From: Rhyacophila brunnea
Lineage: Eukaryota > Arthropoda > Insecta > Trichoptera > Rhyacophilidae
Assembly: GCA_022495005.1 (NCBI GenBank)
Contig: JAGYXB010000364.1
Span: forward strand, 124,001-188,000
Length of the DNA stretch: 64,000 nt
Direction of reading: 5' to 3'
A program made the position numbers and the translations under genes. This document shows, piece after piece, positions 22,290 to 34,615 of this stretch (positions within the stretch are counted from its first letter, which is position 1; each line of letters begins with the position of its first letter). The notes beneath the pieces are model-generated. The model was not told where the DNA came from. It saw only the letters and a list, made by a program, of their open reading frames with translations, and made no database searches.

Positions 22290-22440
22290 TAGTGCTTCTT
22301 CTTCTTCGGCCATATCCGCCTCTTAGTTGGAGCGTATTGACACCACGCGGCGTCTCCAAGAATCCCTGTCGCTAGCCAGTATTTTTGCTTCCTTCCAGGT
22401 CAAACCAGCATCCCGTTGCTCCGCCGTATACACTATATAT
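22290..22440 (-). pseudogene. Non-LTR retrotransposon 3' end fragment, family L5
   Basis: On the minus strand it reads GLTWKEAKILASDRDSWRRR then VVSIRSN-stop, followed by a GAAGAAGAAG tail (TTCTTCTTCTTC at 22292-22303). The arrangement is that of other LINE tails here. It abuts the AT microsatellite at 22435-22459. Confidence 0.6.
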
Positions 22441-22459
22441 ATATATATATATATATATA
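22435..22459. repeat. (AT)n microsatellite
   Basis: A TATA repeat of about 25 bp separates two LINE fragments in opposite orientation. Confidence 0.8.
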
Positions 22460-22460
22460 G

Positions 22461-22705
22461 TATTTAGCGGCCTTTCATGACGCCGGAATCCGGTCGGCTT
22501 GAAGAACAGGCAAGCCAGGTGAGGTTCTCTTCTCAGAGCAACCGTATACTGAGCTTTGAAAACAGATGTTTGCGATGGATACTGGGTGACTTTAGGAGCA
22601 ACGAGGAGAGAAAATAACCCACCACGCAGCCTTTCATCACGCTGAGAATGAAGATGCGACGTTGAACCTGGCTCGGCCACGCGCTGCGGATGCCAGAAGA
22701 GAAAT
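22461..22705 (+). pseudogene. Decayed LINE ORF2 fragment
   Basis: The plus strand reads LSFENRCLRWILGDF, then after a stop a W/RLGHALRMPEE-like stretch (CTCGGCCACGCGCTGCGGAT). This resembles the LFSFENRCLHRILGVHW...WLGHVFRMP order in the L4 element at 33380. Several stops and frameshifts. Confidence 0.6.
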
Positions 22706-25340
22706 AGTGCACACTTAACTTAATTGAATTTTAAAAACTTAAACACTACCTTCTATAAAATTTGTAGTCTTAGTTCAAAGAAAATACATCCGATTGACAA
22801 AGATTAGTGTGCACTAAATGTATGTCCGATATTAACAGCCTACCTCCATCCTTCGTCACTGCATATAGTATTGATATCAAATTCATGTTTAAATAAAATA
22901 CGTAATAAAATCCAACAGGGTACAAGGGAAAGACAGAATAAAATAGGTAGGTAAGTAAATTATAAACACAATCATATCGTATATATTTATGTAAAATTCT
23001 GGTAAGTATCAAGTTTTACATTACAAATATTTGATAATCATGACAGCATTATTATAATGATATCAATCAATATGAAATAATGTTCTTATTGAATATAATG
23101 CTCTACGAACAACGATTATTTTTTTAAATTCTCAGTGTTCTACGGCCATTTATTTATGCTAAGATAGCTCACAATAAACTGTGCTACGGCAAAATGTAAT
23201 AATTATAATTTACATGTAACTGTGAATCGTAGTGACTGTGCCAATACTGCAAATTGCCTCTCCTGGGAATATCCGCACATATCAGTTGAAAGGGAAAAGC
23301 TGCTTCAGTTCGACCAACCTTCGATTGGACTGATCGGAAAATGATTTTCACAAGGCAAAGATATTTAGGTGATAGTAATACACGCCAAAATTACGTCCGA
23401 GGTATTATTTCAAATTTTCCTAATATTGGCGACTATGATTGTTATCTTCTAATTATGAATCAAGGTATCATTATAAACCCCTGGTTAGTTTGTTTACAAT
23501 TCTAACATTTTTCAACAAAAGATTCTTTATATTTTGAATACTTCTTAATTATATTGATATGTTCAATACCTTTATTCAAGCACTGAAATAAATGATAATG
23601 TTTCGTGCACCTAGTCAACTTAATTTATTATATCGATGGCCTAATGTCAATATACCGTATGTGACTTTTAACAAATTGTACTAAAAAACTATTTAATATC
23701 ACGTTACTGACTTTTAATATTGACACATGTTGTAATACATAGTATGCCAATAACCCGTAACTTAAAAACTGGTAAAACAAAGCACATAACGCCTAATTTA
23801 ATAATGTGACACATATATTTATATATATATTATATAGATAAACATCCAAATTTGTTATATTATTACTTACTGTTTTACCTTTTAAATAATTCGAAAGTGA
23901 CATTTTGAAGCTGAATTCAACACATGCCATGCAACATGCTTGACAGCTTAGAGGTAAGATACGGGCTATTACAGGTTCTGTTCAAATATGGGAAATTACT
24001 AAAATGGCTGTATCATTTTTGTTAAAATAACTACAGATATGGGAATTTTGCAGTCGATGGGCAGTACCTATTTTTGTTATTTTTAGTACATAGTACAAAG
24101 TCATTTTCGTTATATAGGTCAATTGAAATTAGCCCATCGATATATTATAACAATGATCTGTTTTATTTTATATATTGTCTTTCTTTGTGTGCATACGCCA
24201 TTTATAAGCAAATATAAATCACTTTTGTGTGACATAGATTATATTATCACCTTTTAGTCTTACGTTAAGATTTTTTGAAAGCTATTTATTTTTAAATATA
24301 TATTTTTGTTCTACATCTAAGTCAGCCTGGCAGCAACTCGACACAAGGAAGGACAAGGAGCAGAGACACGCGTGTCACTGGCTATTATGCTAGCCACTTC
24401 ACGCGTGTAATATCCACGCAATTTGTCGCCTTAAAAAGTGAGCTTTCTCAAAGGACCCGTCGGAATTTGTCAAATCACCCCGGCACACTGCGATACCTAT
24501 TATGCCCGCAGGCTCCGATTATAACGCCAGAATGAATTTCACATTCACCATTTTTCCCTAAATAACCATTTAGTCAAAGAGTCAATTCAATTCTTTGCGT
24601 CGTACCTACTGCAAAATATTTCGGCATACAAAGCATGAAAATGAATTTTCGTATTATATTACTTAACAAATTTCTTTCAATATTATAACATTGTATGTAA
24701 TGTAAAGAATTGCGTGTTTCTCTTGTGTACTTATGTAGTCAATAAGGTATTTTTTTGCTCTCTGAAGTATGTATTATTATTTATGAATGAAGTTCTTCAA
24801 TTGTAAGGCTTTAATAATATTAGTATTATAGATATACCTACTTAATTCAAACGATATAATAAATATAATACCACAATATGCATAAATAAAACAACTTAGC
24901 TAATTTAAAATACTTTAAAAGACTAACCCAAATTTGGTCTCGATATCATGTTATGGAGTAATTACTGCAATTTGAAGTTCGGCATCACTTCTAAAATCGG
25001 GCATAATGCTTCTTTCTTTGTACTTTATGTGCATGTTCTATATATCAGATAATCTTAGCATACATAGTTACATATAGACACATAATCCGTTGTTAGATCT
25101 AAATACCTAAATTATCGACTTACCAACTTTTGTCTGCAACCTCACGTAAGAAATTAATTTATAGTAGCAGTAACATTGTAATAAATAAATAGGCACTTCG
25201 TTTTTGTTATAAGAAACACGTTGTAGAAAAAAATATTTTATTAATTTGTTTTAATTATGATAAGATAATATTATAATAACAATTTTTAAAGTCAAAGTCA
25301 CGTATGGCAAAATATCTGCTATTGTAACTATTTTTTTTTA
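22706..25340. other. Intergenic DNA, no gene recognised
   Basis: Mostly AT-rich. A GC-richer patch at 24320-24530 contains two CACGCGTGT motifs but no open frame. GCTCACAATAAACTGTGCTACGGC at 23166-23189 echoes a fragment near 37978-38000, so some of this is old repeat material. The short frame at 22770 is not convincing. Confidence 0.4.
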
Positions 25341-25585
25341 ACACCCACAGTGGCCGCGTGGCTTAAGCGTTGGACTATCATGCCGTGGGGCTCAGGTTTG
25401 AATCCTGAGTCTGGCAAGTACACATATTGTTTTTCAATTTGTGTGTGAGTCAGGGTATGGTCCTAATAGGTTGAGCAAGTGGCTGACATCCATTTCCCGT
25501 AAAAAAACAAAATCTGTTAATACAAACCTCTACTCTGTGGAGGCCCATATGATCCTATTAGGATCGGACATGGTCGAAAAAAAAA
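25341..25585 (+). mobile_element. tRNA-derived SINE, family S1, copy 4
   Basis: Near-consensus copy: ACACCCACAGTGGCCGCGTG, GCTTAAGCGTTGGACTATCA, a B box GGTTTGAATCC (about 25397), TGGCAAGTACACATATTG, CCTAATAGGTTGAGCAAGTG, a GAGGCCCATATGATCCTA block and GGATCGGACATGGTCGAAAA. Confidence 0.85.
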
Positions 25586-28500
25586 TTGTAACAATATTGT
25601 GACAAAATCCTGATGACAGAAGCCTACACTTCTTACTGACCTAACCACACCACGTATGGGATGGATGATTAAAATAGAGCACGACTTGAATACTATATTA
25701 CATCAGAAATTTGTGGAGACAAGAAGGCATACCTCGAACAACGATAAGCGGCACACATTTGGCATATGATGTACCTAATTATAGTACACTGATAAGTTTA
25801 GTAGATCCTTGTGAATGTTTAAATGTATCGAAACGGTTTATCCTTCACTCTTAGATGGTGCTGTAAGGTTTTGAAAAATACTTTATCCAGGAACAACGAT
25901 AAGCAGAACAAAGATGGTGGTGTGAGCTTTTCATCTATTGGCATAAATTGATTATTAAATAAAGGCAGAAAAGGAGGATTAACATCGAAAATTGGATTGA
26001 TATCAAAAAAACTGAAAAATGCCGAGAAATTATGTATTTCCAAAAGAGGAGCTTCAGTTCCAGGGAAACAAGAGCCAAAAATTAAGTGAGTAGAACAACG
26101 ATAAACGTATTTTGACAAAATATTTTATTATACATTTTTCTTCATTCCTCAAATTTATTGAAATGTGCCCCCTATCATTGTTTGGGGGTGCCTTCTGTAA
26201 TGCTGGAGTAGGCCACGGTCTAAATAAAGTTGTATAATAAAGAAATATAATTTTGTTATCACACATGATCTGGGATTGTTTCAGATATGTAGTTGATTTA
26301 GAAGTGTTTAGAATTTCAGTTATTCTGTTGAGTCTATCTTATATAAGACAGTTAATGGTTATTTATATGTTTACTATGTAGGTGCCTTTTATTTTGAAGC
26401 AATGTGATTTTTTAGTCTTTTAAATATACATTTTTTTAATTATACGAGTACTGAATACATGTATTTTATTATAATTATTTTAGTAATAAAAATTAAAACA
26501 ATGATAGTAAAAATGATATACTATATAAATAATATGTAACTGTTTGTTTGCAATAATAAAATACTGTACATTCGATATTGCATTTTTAACAAAGTGAAAA
26601 AAACAGTCAATTTATTGAAAAGTTAAAATAAACATTCAACACAGATATATATACTTATATGAATATTTATTTTGTATCTCCAAGGCATGAATTTATAAAT
26701 AAATATTTCAGAACGAAAGTTTCCAAAATACCTTTTCTAATTCTGGAAGCAGAAGATTGAACGGATAAAAATAATATTAAAGTAACGCAAATAAAATGTG
26801 AAATAATAAAATATTGACAAAGGGACGGTCGGACGCCCACTCCTAATTTCACGTCGATTGAAAAACACTTTTGACAATACAAAATTATTTTACAGTCAAA
26901 CATCTCGCGCTTTTGTGCAAAGCGCTTTTAACTGTACGTTTCTTACAACAAACCATTCAAAGTATACCTACAGACTCACCAGAAAAGCTTTTTATATATA
27001 AATGTTTTAAGCTCGTAGGTAAATTTTAATTTCCGTTCCAAGATACAGAACAGGACGTCTATAGTATTGATTTTCAATAATTACGTTACCTGGTGGTGCT
27101 AGAAGACAAGAAAAGGAGAGTGAAGGCTTGTAAATAGAGGCACACAATACAGATCGTTACCGCGAGCTTTTCACCTGTATCAATAATCCCATGTTTTATG
27201 ACGTATATACTTGAAAACATCACATTTAAATGGTTTTCTCCAATTTTTATGTGATCAATATTTTTATCAACAAACACATTGCATTCAAATTGGTTATCAT
27301 GAAAATGTTCCCTCTTAAGTATTTTTCAGTGGTAACTATGGACTTCAAAAAAATATCTTTTGATCCGATACTTTCTTTCGATGGCATTACTGATATTGCA
27401 ATTTTTTTTTTTTGAAAAGAATCCCTCATTGACGGAAGAACAATAATAATTATGTGGTGATGATTTTTAGTGATCTGTAGAAAGGACGGTTTTGGATGCT
27501 GGGGAAAAACAGTTACACAGAGAATCAGTCCAGGCACTAAACTTTGATTTTGAGAAGGCTGGAGCTGGGTCCATGTTCACGCACTCACACAACTAGTATA
27601 ATTACTCTCACAGTTACACTATACTTGTGGAGGATGAGTGAGTAATGAGTATATGATTGTTTTTGAATTACGGTTTATTAATGCGGTTTTGGTTGAACCG
27701 TAACTTGTAATTGAATTACTGCTTCGATGACGCTATGGCGGTCAAATTATTGACGCTCTCGTGGTCCACATGTAACTAACTTTTGCAAACACGGATGAAC
27801 AGTCACTCTTTAATTGACTAAAGTGCCTGGATTACAACAATGAGTGTAATAGGTAGGGTGGAAATATAGGATGGAATTTACGCCACGATAATTGTCGCCA
27901 ACAATATGTGTTTTAAATAGTGATACATTATGTTTGTATAAGAAAAAACATTTTTAATAAGTTTTTTTTTCTTCAATGTTTTATCATTTTTGACTGACTT
28001 TATGACTTATTGGTAACTTTATTATATGCTACCGTTATAGATTTTTGGGCTATCATTGCGTGTTCTTTCTCCTTCTTTTCGATGTTTCAGGCTCGTTGCA
28101 GAGACCAGTCCCAAGAGATCTGAAACGTGCACAAAACGCCGAGAAAAGGAGGAGAAGAACACTTGTTGACAATCCAAAACTCTATTACGACAATAAACAA
28201 CCGTAAAAATCTCAAACATTATATTATGTTATTAATTGATCCAGCATTTAAGTGGTTTACCTCCAGTGTAATGGTTTTGAAGCATGGTTTTTATTTCAAT
28301 TCTACCATATTATAATTATTTATGTTACAGGTGCTTTTAGCTGTAAACCAATCTTCGGAATGGTCTACGGTATATGTTGTAAAATATACTAGTCCGGAAA
28401 AGTCTGGGAAAAGGTTTACACATTAGTCACATTCAAATACACACAGTATGTTTATGTAAGAATGTAGAATACACCCAGCCAGTGTGATTATATTAATAAA

Positions 28501-29099
28501 ACAGTGACAGCGGATTGAATAGTATATATTATAATACCTTTGAACTTATTTTCTGGCAGAACATTTCCTTTACAATCAAATGACTTCCAGATTATCTTGT
28601 AGTTAGTTGTTCAGTTGACTTTTTGCGCCAAAAGAATGAACGAAAAAAACACCCATTCAAGAATCGATGAATGGACCATGGACACTTTGTCCGTGAATGG
28701 AATTACAACGCGCTTAAGAATCGATAATTCGATCCGATGGACGTCGCATAGCGTTTATTCCGCTCTAAGTGGCTAAAGATAGGCGTTACGAGATTTCGGT
28801 GAGGCATTTTTCGCCAAGGATTGCCATTGTAGTCATTCCTAAGTTGTATTGTGAGAGACGTTCTATCTTTTCAGACATTATGTCGCCTTCCATTGTGGGA
28901 TATAAACCTTTGCAGTACTCATAATAGATGCAGACATTTACACTCGAATTATGAACCAAACATTATAAATTATAATAAAAAGCTTTAATTTTAATAAAAA
29001 AAAAAATACATTTACAGGAATATAATTTGTAGAGATGCTGTCAAAAGTTAGTAAACTGATAATTCAGGTATTTAGACTTAACAACAACTTACGTACCTA
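25586..29099. other. Intergenic DNA, no gene recognised
   Basis: Several open frames of 60-100 codons (25819-27537, mostly minus strand) have low-complexity or hydrophobic AT-driven composition and no recognisable domain. The motif GAACAACGATAA recurs at about 25736, 25892 and 26093, and a short GGGGGC hairpin lies at 26166-26192. I see no coding or RNA gene. Confidence 0.4.
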
Positions 29100-29481
29100 T
29101 ATATAAATATATATGCTAGAAGGAAAATTAAAGGTCATCCTATATTTTTGGTGAAAGCTGTTTACTCATGTCAGTCTCACCAGGTACCAATAGCGAGGGC
29201 TGTGCGGCTGATCAATGCACTCCCTATAGATGTAGATATTTTTAGCGATGCATTATGTTTTTAAAATTCTAATTTATTGTTTAATATGTATTTTTTTTAA
29301 TTATTGTTGTTTTTTGTTGTTATTTTTTATTTATTTTCTATAAAACTATTGTTTTGCTTTGTTTTTTTCTCTAGATGATTTACTTGTACGCTGTATTCTA
29401 AATGTCACGTTGTAAACGTCTTGAATTAATAATTTGTTATGTGCTCAATGTGTGTTTTTTTTGTAATGAATAAATAAATAA
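29100..29481 (+). pseudogene. Non-LTR retrotransposon 3' end, family L1, copy 2
   Basis: The plus strand reads VKAVYSCQSHQVPIARAVRL then INALPIDVDIF and a stop at 29263, equivalent to the last ~40 residues of the 18181-18975 copy. A ~200-bp untranslated tail follows (TAAATGTCACGTTGTAAACG, CTTGAATTAATAATTTGTTA) and ends in GAATAAATAAATAA. Strongly 5'-truncated. Confidence 0.75.
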
Positions 29482-30669
29482 CATTCACACAAAGCACAAA
29501 GAAATTTAATATAGTAAAATGTAATGGAAACGAATGAAAAAATATTTAGACTATTGACTATGCACTTAATAATCTTATGTGGGATTAGGCAAGTTATGTA
29601 AATAAAAGATTCAAAACATTAATGTAGGTTTCACAGATTATATTGTTTATTTTTGCCTGCGGCGCTTACGTATTGCTTTCTTAATTTCTTCCCATTTTGA
29701 AGGTCACTAGTCATGTATTGCTGAAATTTAAAGTATTTTTTAATGCGTTTGGTCTACATAAGTTTGGTCGCACATATAAAATAGTGTCGACTGCAATATG
29801 TAAAAATGTGATGTGACCAGAGAATTCCAGAAAATGAGATTTTAGTATTGCCATAATAGTCTCAGAAGTATATAAAATATATTTTTTTAAATTGTAACTT
29901 AATATTTTGATTATATGACTATACCTCAGGAAAATTAAAAAAATATATTTGGCATCCATTTATTGTAATTTTATTATAACATTATCTTCAACTATTTAAG
30001 AGCATAATGTTGTAATTTTTATAATAAGACACATTTTGAAGGATCGGTAGATACTTTACACGCAGTGTCGTTATAAGAATGGGTGTTCAATCTTAATGAT
30101 GACATGTCACCATCTTTTAGTATGGTATAACATTTGCTGTCAATGGATATAAAAAAAATACTTGTAAAATGTTTTCATAGGAAATAATAAATAATAAAGC
30201 ACAGTGTTTTCATAAAGTATTTGAGAAGAGTATAATACGTTGTACTTTGTTTAATTTAATATATAAATAATATGACAATAGTTTAAACTAAGCTAATTCT
30301 ATAAATACTATTCCATAATTTACATTTTTTTCTACTTATATTATTATCTGCCCAATCAAAATATTACATTTATATTAACACACTTAACAAGTTACACTTG
30401 TTAAAAATAGAAAGCCAAGTACGAGTAAGTAGTGAATTTTATATGGAACTATTTGTTACTTTAGCTTGACTTTTAAATGTTATCATTTTATACCACTTTC
30501 TTTATTCATTATGACGTATTATTATGTATGGAACAGAGAACAGATTAATAAATAATATAATTCAGATAGGCTATCAGATATCCAAACACACTTTAAGGTG
30601 CTACACAAAGACTACAATTACATTTGTGATTAAATAAATATGAATCGAATTGTTGTTTTCAATATTTAA
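29482..30669. other. Intergenic AT-rich DNA
   Basis: No gene recognised. A 60-bp piece at about 30531-30595 (AACAGATTAATAAAT...GATAGGCTATC) duplicates the beginning of repeat R6, which starts at 30670. Confidence 0.4.
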
Positions 30670-30982
30670 CACACAGAACAGATTAATAAATAGAATTCCG
30701 ATAAGTGGGCTTCCCAATACACTACATTTTGAAGCAGGGTTTTGAATGTTTGAGTGTCATACGAAAATAAAACACACATAATAGGACGTGCAATAGTGTG
30801 TGTTGCAACATTCAAATATACCAATATTGAATGAGCGTCAATTCATAAACCGAAAACAGTTGTCAGAACGAAGGACAAGCATATTCCTAACACGTATTTT
30901 AGTGTATCTCATATTCTTCCACACTCGAGATCGGTTGCTTGTTATTCCACACCCATTAGGTAATTCATTTCATATTAATTGT
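30670..30982 (+). repeat. Dispersed repeat R6, copy 1
   Basis: This copy shares, in order, AACAGATTAATAAATAGAAT, GCAGGGTTTTGAATGT, GTGCAATAGTGTGT, AATGAGCGTCAATTCATAAA, CCGAAAACAGTTGTCAG and ACTCGAGATCGGTTGC with the copies at 41049 and 50724. All three lie in the same orientation. No convincing coding frame is conserved. Identity as a transposon fragment is inferred from its copy number. Confidence 0.6.
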
Positions 30983-32066
30983 CTACTCACCTGGTATAGA
31001 TACGGTGGGCGACGCAATCTAAGTTATCGATATTGACGTCCTAATAATAAGCGCGTATGTTAGGGATTTACTTAACTTACCTACTTAAGTATAGTTCTGC
31101 ATCTATGTTTTGTATATTTTTACAGACACTAAAAGTATAATGACACTATCCGTATTTTAAAATCCACGACATTGCATTGTTTTTTCCAGTTACCTCTCAA
31201 TACAATATAGTAAAAGACCCAATATGGATTGCAATAGTTATCAAGTTTTGTGTATGTAATAACAACGGAAATTTTCACGTGGTAAGCTAGTCAAAAACGT
31301 TAATTTTTACCTGATTCAATACAACAAATCATAATATACTTATGTTTACTATTTTATTTATAAAACAACTAAAGATCCATATGGTTCTAAGGAGTTAATT
31401 TTCATGTCTAGTATCAGGTTATATGAAAGTATGGTGAAGCAGGCTAGTATGGTGAAAAAGTATGGTGAGGCGGGCTGGTAATCAATTTGTGGCAAAATTT
31501 CCAAGTTAACATTAAATTATATTGTTACGTTATAATGACCAAAGTAAATCCTCCGTGATGCCCTGATTTTTTTTTATCACGTCGCTATGTCTCGTAAGTT
31601 GTCAGCTATTGTTGGCTTGCTTCATTCAGTTGTATGAGAAAGCCGATTTATTGCCCCTCTTTTTCTTTAATACTTCTATGAGCGGTATGAATAATTAATA
31701 TTATGTAAGTGTACTTAATAAAAACATGACTGTAGTACGGAACAGTTCCCGGAACGACTTTCTCGAGCAAAAACAAAACAGAGAAGAATGACACCATGCA
31801 CATTGATGCGGCCATTTTTTCTGAAGAGAATTTAAAAATTAGATCGTAAAATGATAGTATTGTCATTTTTAAATAATAACAAGCAAACTTTCTACATAGT
31901 AGGTTCGCACAAAAATATTTATTTATACATAATTTGATAAAGGAAATAAAACACATTTTATTGTTACTATAATCTTATATAAAACATAACTCAAAACCGA
32001 TGTGATACTAAGAAATTTATTTTGTTGTTCCGGAAATATGGCGGTATGAATTCACATGGTTGCAGT

Positions 32067-32711
32067 CAAGGCCTGAACAAAAACGATGCATGAGTGCGAG
32101 TGAGAAAGTATTCGGCACCATTATAATCCTTGCGACACGCGCCAGAGTAAGATAAAGGTCTACATATGTGTGAGTTAGTTTCCAAAAGTATCGCCGGCAA
32201 ATTGTGGTGAATCGCTTCACGTAGCGTCGATAACCTGCGAGCTCGTGTTGCTAAAATTGCTATTTTTTGTGTTAAACATAAAGTCAGTGGTAAATATTTT
32301 TAGTTAATTAAGTAGTAAAGATGGTTTTGTGTGTTGTATTAAAATGTGGTAGCCGTACTGATAAGCAAGAAGATGGTATTACGTTTCATAGGTAAGTTGA
32401 TACATGTTCGTGATAATTTATTTGTATATTATTATATATTTTAATATCAGTGACCTAGTGTTTCTTTAAAATAACTTAAATTATGGATATCTTTACCTAA
32501 TGGTTGCATTTTGACCGCTTAAAAATACTATATAACGTAAAAAAAATAGAAAATTATATTTTAATTCTGAGAGATTCTTATACTAGCGAAATCGTCTATG
32601 GTCTCGAACATTTGTAGGCGAATGCGTTCGCTCGCCCATAAACCAAACGCACGGCACGTAGCTTCATTTAGCAATGCAACGGGTGGCGTCTAGATGTATC
32701 TATAGTCTATG
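32067..32711 (+). mobile_element. P-element-like nonautonomous transposon with THAP exon, copy 1
   Basis: A 645-bp unit begins CAAGGCCTGAACAAAAACG and ends in the inverse of CATAGACTATAGATACATCT. It is flanked by GTTGCAGT (32059-32066) and TTTGCAGT (32712-32719), an 8-bp duplication with one mismatch. A second copy at 58024-58658 (-) is homologous over the whole length and stops at the same ends with its own 8-bp duplication. The interior holds a ~250-bp leader, a THAP-type first exon with splice donor (32321-32391), and ~320 bp of intron-like DNA. Both ends begin with CA but otherwise pair poorly. THAP domain plus 8-bp duplication fits a P-superfamily element that has lost its catalytic exons; hAT is the alternative. 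Confidence 0.65.
32321..32391 (+). pseudogene. THAP zinc-finger first exon (truncated transposase gene)
   Basis: The reading frame starts at ATG 32321 and encodes MVLCVVLKCGSRTDKQEDGI followed by TFHR, then a consensus splice donor (AG|GTAAGT at 32390-32397). The start matches the beginning of THAP domains (M-x2-C-x4-C ... G-[IV]-x-FH-R-FP), where the two cysteines are the first zinc ligands. The remaining THAP ligands (C-x2-H) would be on the next exon, which is absent from the 645-bp element. The frame is identical in phase and nearly identical in sequence in the copy at 58339-58409 (-). On its own the exon cannot encode a folded domain. Confidence 0.6.
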
Positions 32712-32979
32712 TTTGCAGTAGTTTTTTTGTTCTTCGTAGGCGCAGAACTACCCTACCAGTGGTAATTCAATAACTATATCTAATTAAATAGCTTTGAGTA
32801 TTGCACCTATTTGAAGATAAATTAAAGTGAACAATAGGGCCTTACTTAGCTCATTCGGCGTAGGTACTTCAGTTTATACTTTTTATAATACTATATTTCT
32901 TTTTATTTTTCGAAATACTACTTCAATAATATTTCTTACATTTTTCATGTCATGATGTGAACGTCTTAAATTGCTAAAT

Positions 32980-33350
32980 TTATTATTTATTTATTTATTT
33001 AAGAAAACAAAACATTGTGGACATAACAAATCTAAATTCAAGACGTAGCACATCACTGTAAATGACTATCTTTAGGAAGCGCATTGACTAGTCTTGCATT
33101 CCTCGCTAATGGTGCCTGATAGGCTTGACACGAGGAAACGGTTTTAATCCAAAATAGATCATGGCTACGACCACGTAGGTAATTAACGGGCGAATGTAAA
33201 TTCAAATTCTTTAGGACACCAGGATTGTAAACCATCGCTCGCGATAACATGCAAAAAGGTCTCAACAGCAGAAGTGACCGACGAGATTCAAGAGAGTGAA
33301 AAGTAAGCATGCCTCGTAGAAAGGCAGTCGGAAAATAATAATTATTTGAT
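32980..33350 (-). pseudogene. Non-LTR retrotransposon 3' end, family L1, copy 3
   Basis: The minus strand reads NYYFPTAFLRGMLTFHSLES, RRSLLLLRPFC, NLNLHSPVNYLRGR and QAYQAPLARNARLVNALPKD, matching the frame at 18386-18934. The 3' region (ACATAACAAATCTAAATTC, then a TTTATTTATTTATTTA run on +) is that of the family. It directly abuts an L4 LINE that begins near 33380 in the opposite orientation. Confidence 0.75.
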
Positions 33351-33379
33351 TTGGTATACATTGTACCCAATTACTTCAT

Positions 33380-33862
33380 AAAATACGTTGTGAGGACTAA
33401 ATGTCGTTTGTTCAACGCGTGCGTGCTACCTGTACCCCTGTATGGCTGTGAGACATGGCATCTTACTAAGCTTCAAAAGTCTCGGCTTTTTAGCTTTGAG
33501 AATCGATGTCTCCACCGAATCTTAGGTGTACACTGGTACGACCGCGTTACAGATACCCGAGTTTGTGAGCAGACACAACAGCCTTCGGTGATTGAGTTAA
33601 TCACAAAGAGGCGTTTTACGTGGCTGGGTCATGTGTTCCGGATGCCACCAAAGAGTGCGACACTTCGTAACCTTGTGGCACAGCCTCAAGGGTTTCGTCG
33701 TCGTGGCCGGCCCTCCCTCGCCCTGCAGCGGTGCTATAAAAGCGATTTACGCGCTGCAGGTCTAGAATGGCGATGTTGGCGATGGATCGAGGAAAGTGGC
33801 GCGATCTTGTGCTTGCCCTATGCCCCATTGCTGGGTCGTGACAGGGTGAAAGAAAGAAGATG
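33380..33862 (+). pseudogene. Non-LTR retrotransposon 3' end, family L4, copy 2
   Basis: A long open stretch encodes VRTKCRLFNACVLPVPLYGC, ETWHLTK, RLFSFENRCLHRILGVHWYD, RRFTWLGHVFRMPPKSATLR and GRPSLALQRCYKSDLRAAGL, then shifts frame (RWMDRGKWRDLVLALCP). This is the connection and C-terminal part of a LINE ORF2, with the YGCETW and WLGHxxRMP blocks. The end is a GAAAGAAAGAAGA tail. It is 5'-truncated; the last ~40 codons need a frameshift. Confidence 0.8.
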
Positions 33863-34615
33863 GAATGGTCACCGGAGCGACTTTCCCGGGCAAAATGTAA
33901 TCAGAAAAGAATGAAATTGTGTACATTAACGAGGTGATTTCATGTGAACGGAGCTTAAAAAATACTTTAAGCGACGACGGTAGTGCTATTTTTAAACTTT
34001 TCAATTTCGGTTCATTGTACGTAGCAAGATTGCAATCAATCACAAAACTGTCTTTGAAAAATCATCACAAATTACAAATGACATAATGGTTTTCGCATCC
34101 GAATAATGTAAGACGTAATGTGGAATTTGTATTCTTCAAGATGGATTGGGTAAGGTTCTGTACTAGTAGAGCAAAGGATGCCGCGCGTTTCATTTCCACT
34201 TTTGTCGCAACTTTGTCACAATGCCACACAACACTTGAGATCGTTCAAATGCATGTAATGTAAAGATACTTCAATGGGAAATGATAGAACGATAAACTCT
34301 TTGTCGTGCTTACCGTATATTTTTACATATTGTGTGACTGTTATGTATTTGCTGTATTTTATTATAAATTTTGAAGTATTTGGTGAGTAAATAGGTAGTA
34401 AAAGTAACCTTGCATAACCCAAATACTATTCTACCTTGCTAAGTAAAAAGACAGTGTTTTTGATTTAATTAAAATGAGAGCTCAAATTTTAACCTACCGT
34501 TTCGCTTATAGTATTTAAAATTAGTGGGTTGTTTTGACATAATCTGTCAATTTAAATATTATGATAAAACAATTCAATAATTTCACATAATATAAAAGAA
34601 ATGGTAGTTTAAAAC

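Noticed and set aside
25819..26118. 99-codon minus-strand frame
   Set aside because: Phe/Leu-rich composition driven by AT content, no recognisable domain, no splice or start context that supports it.
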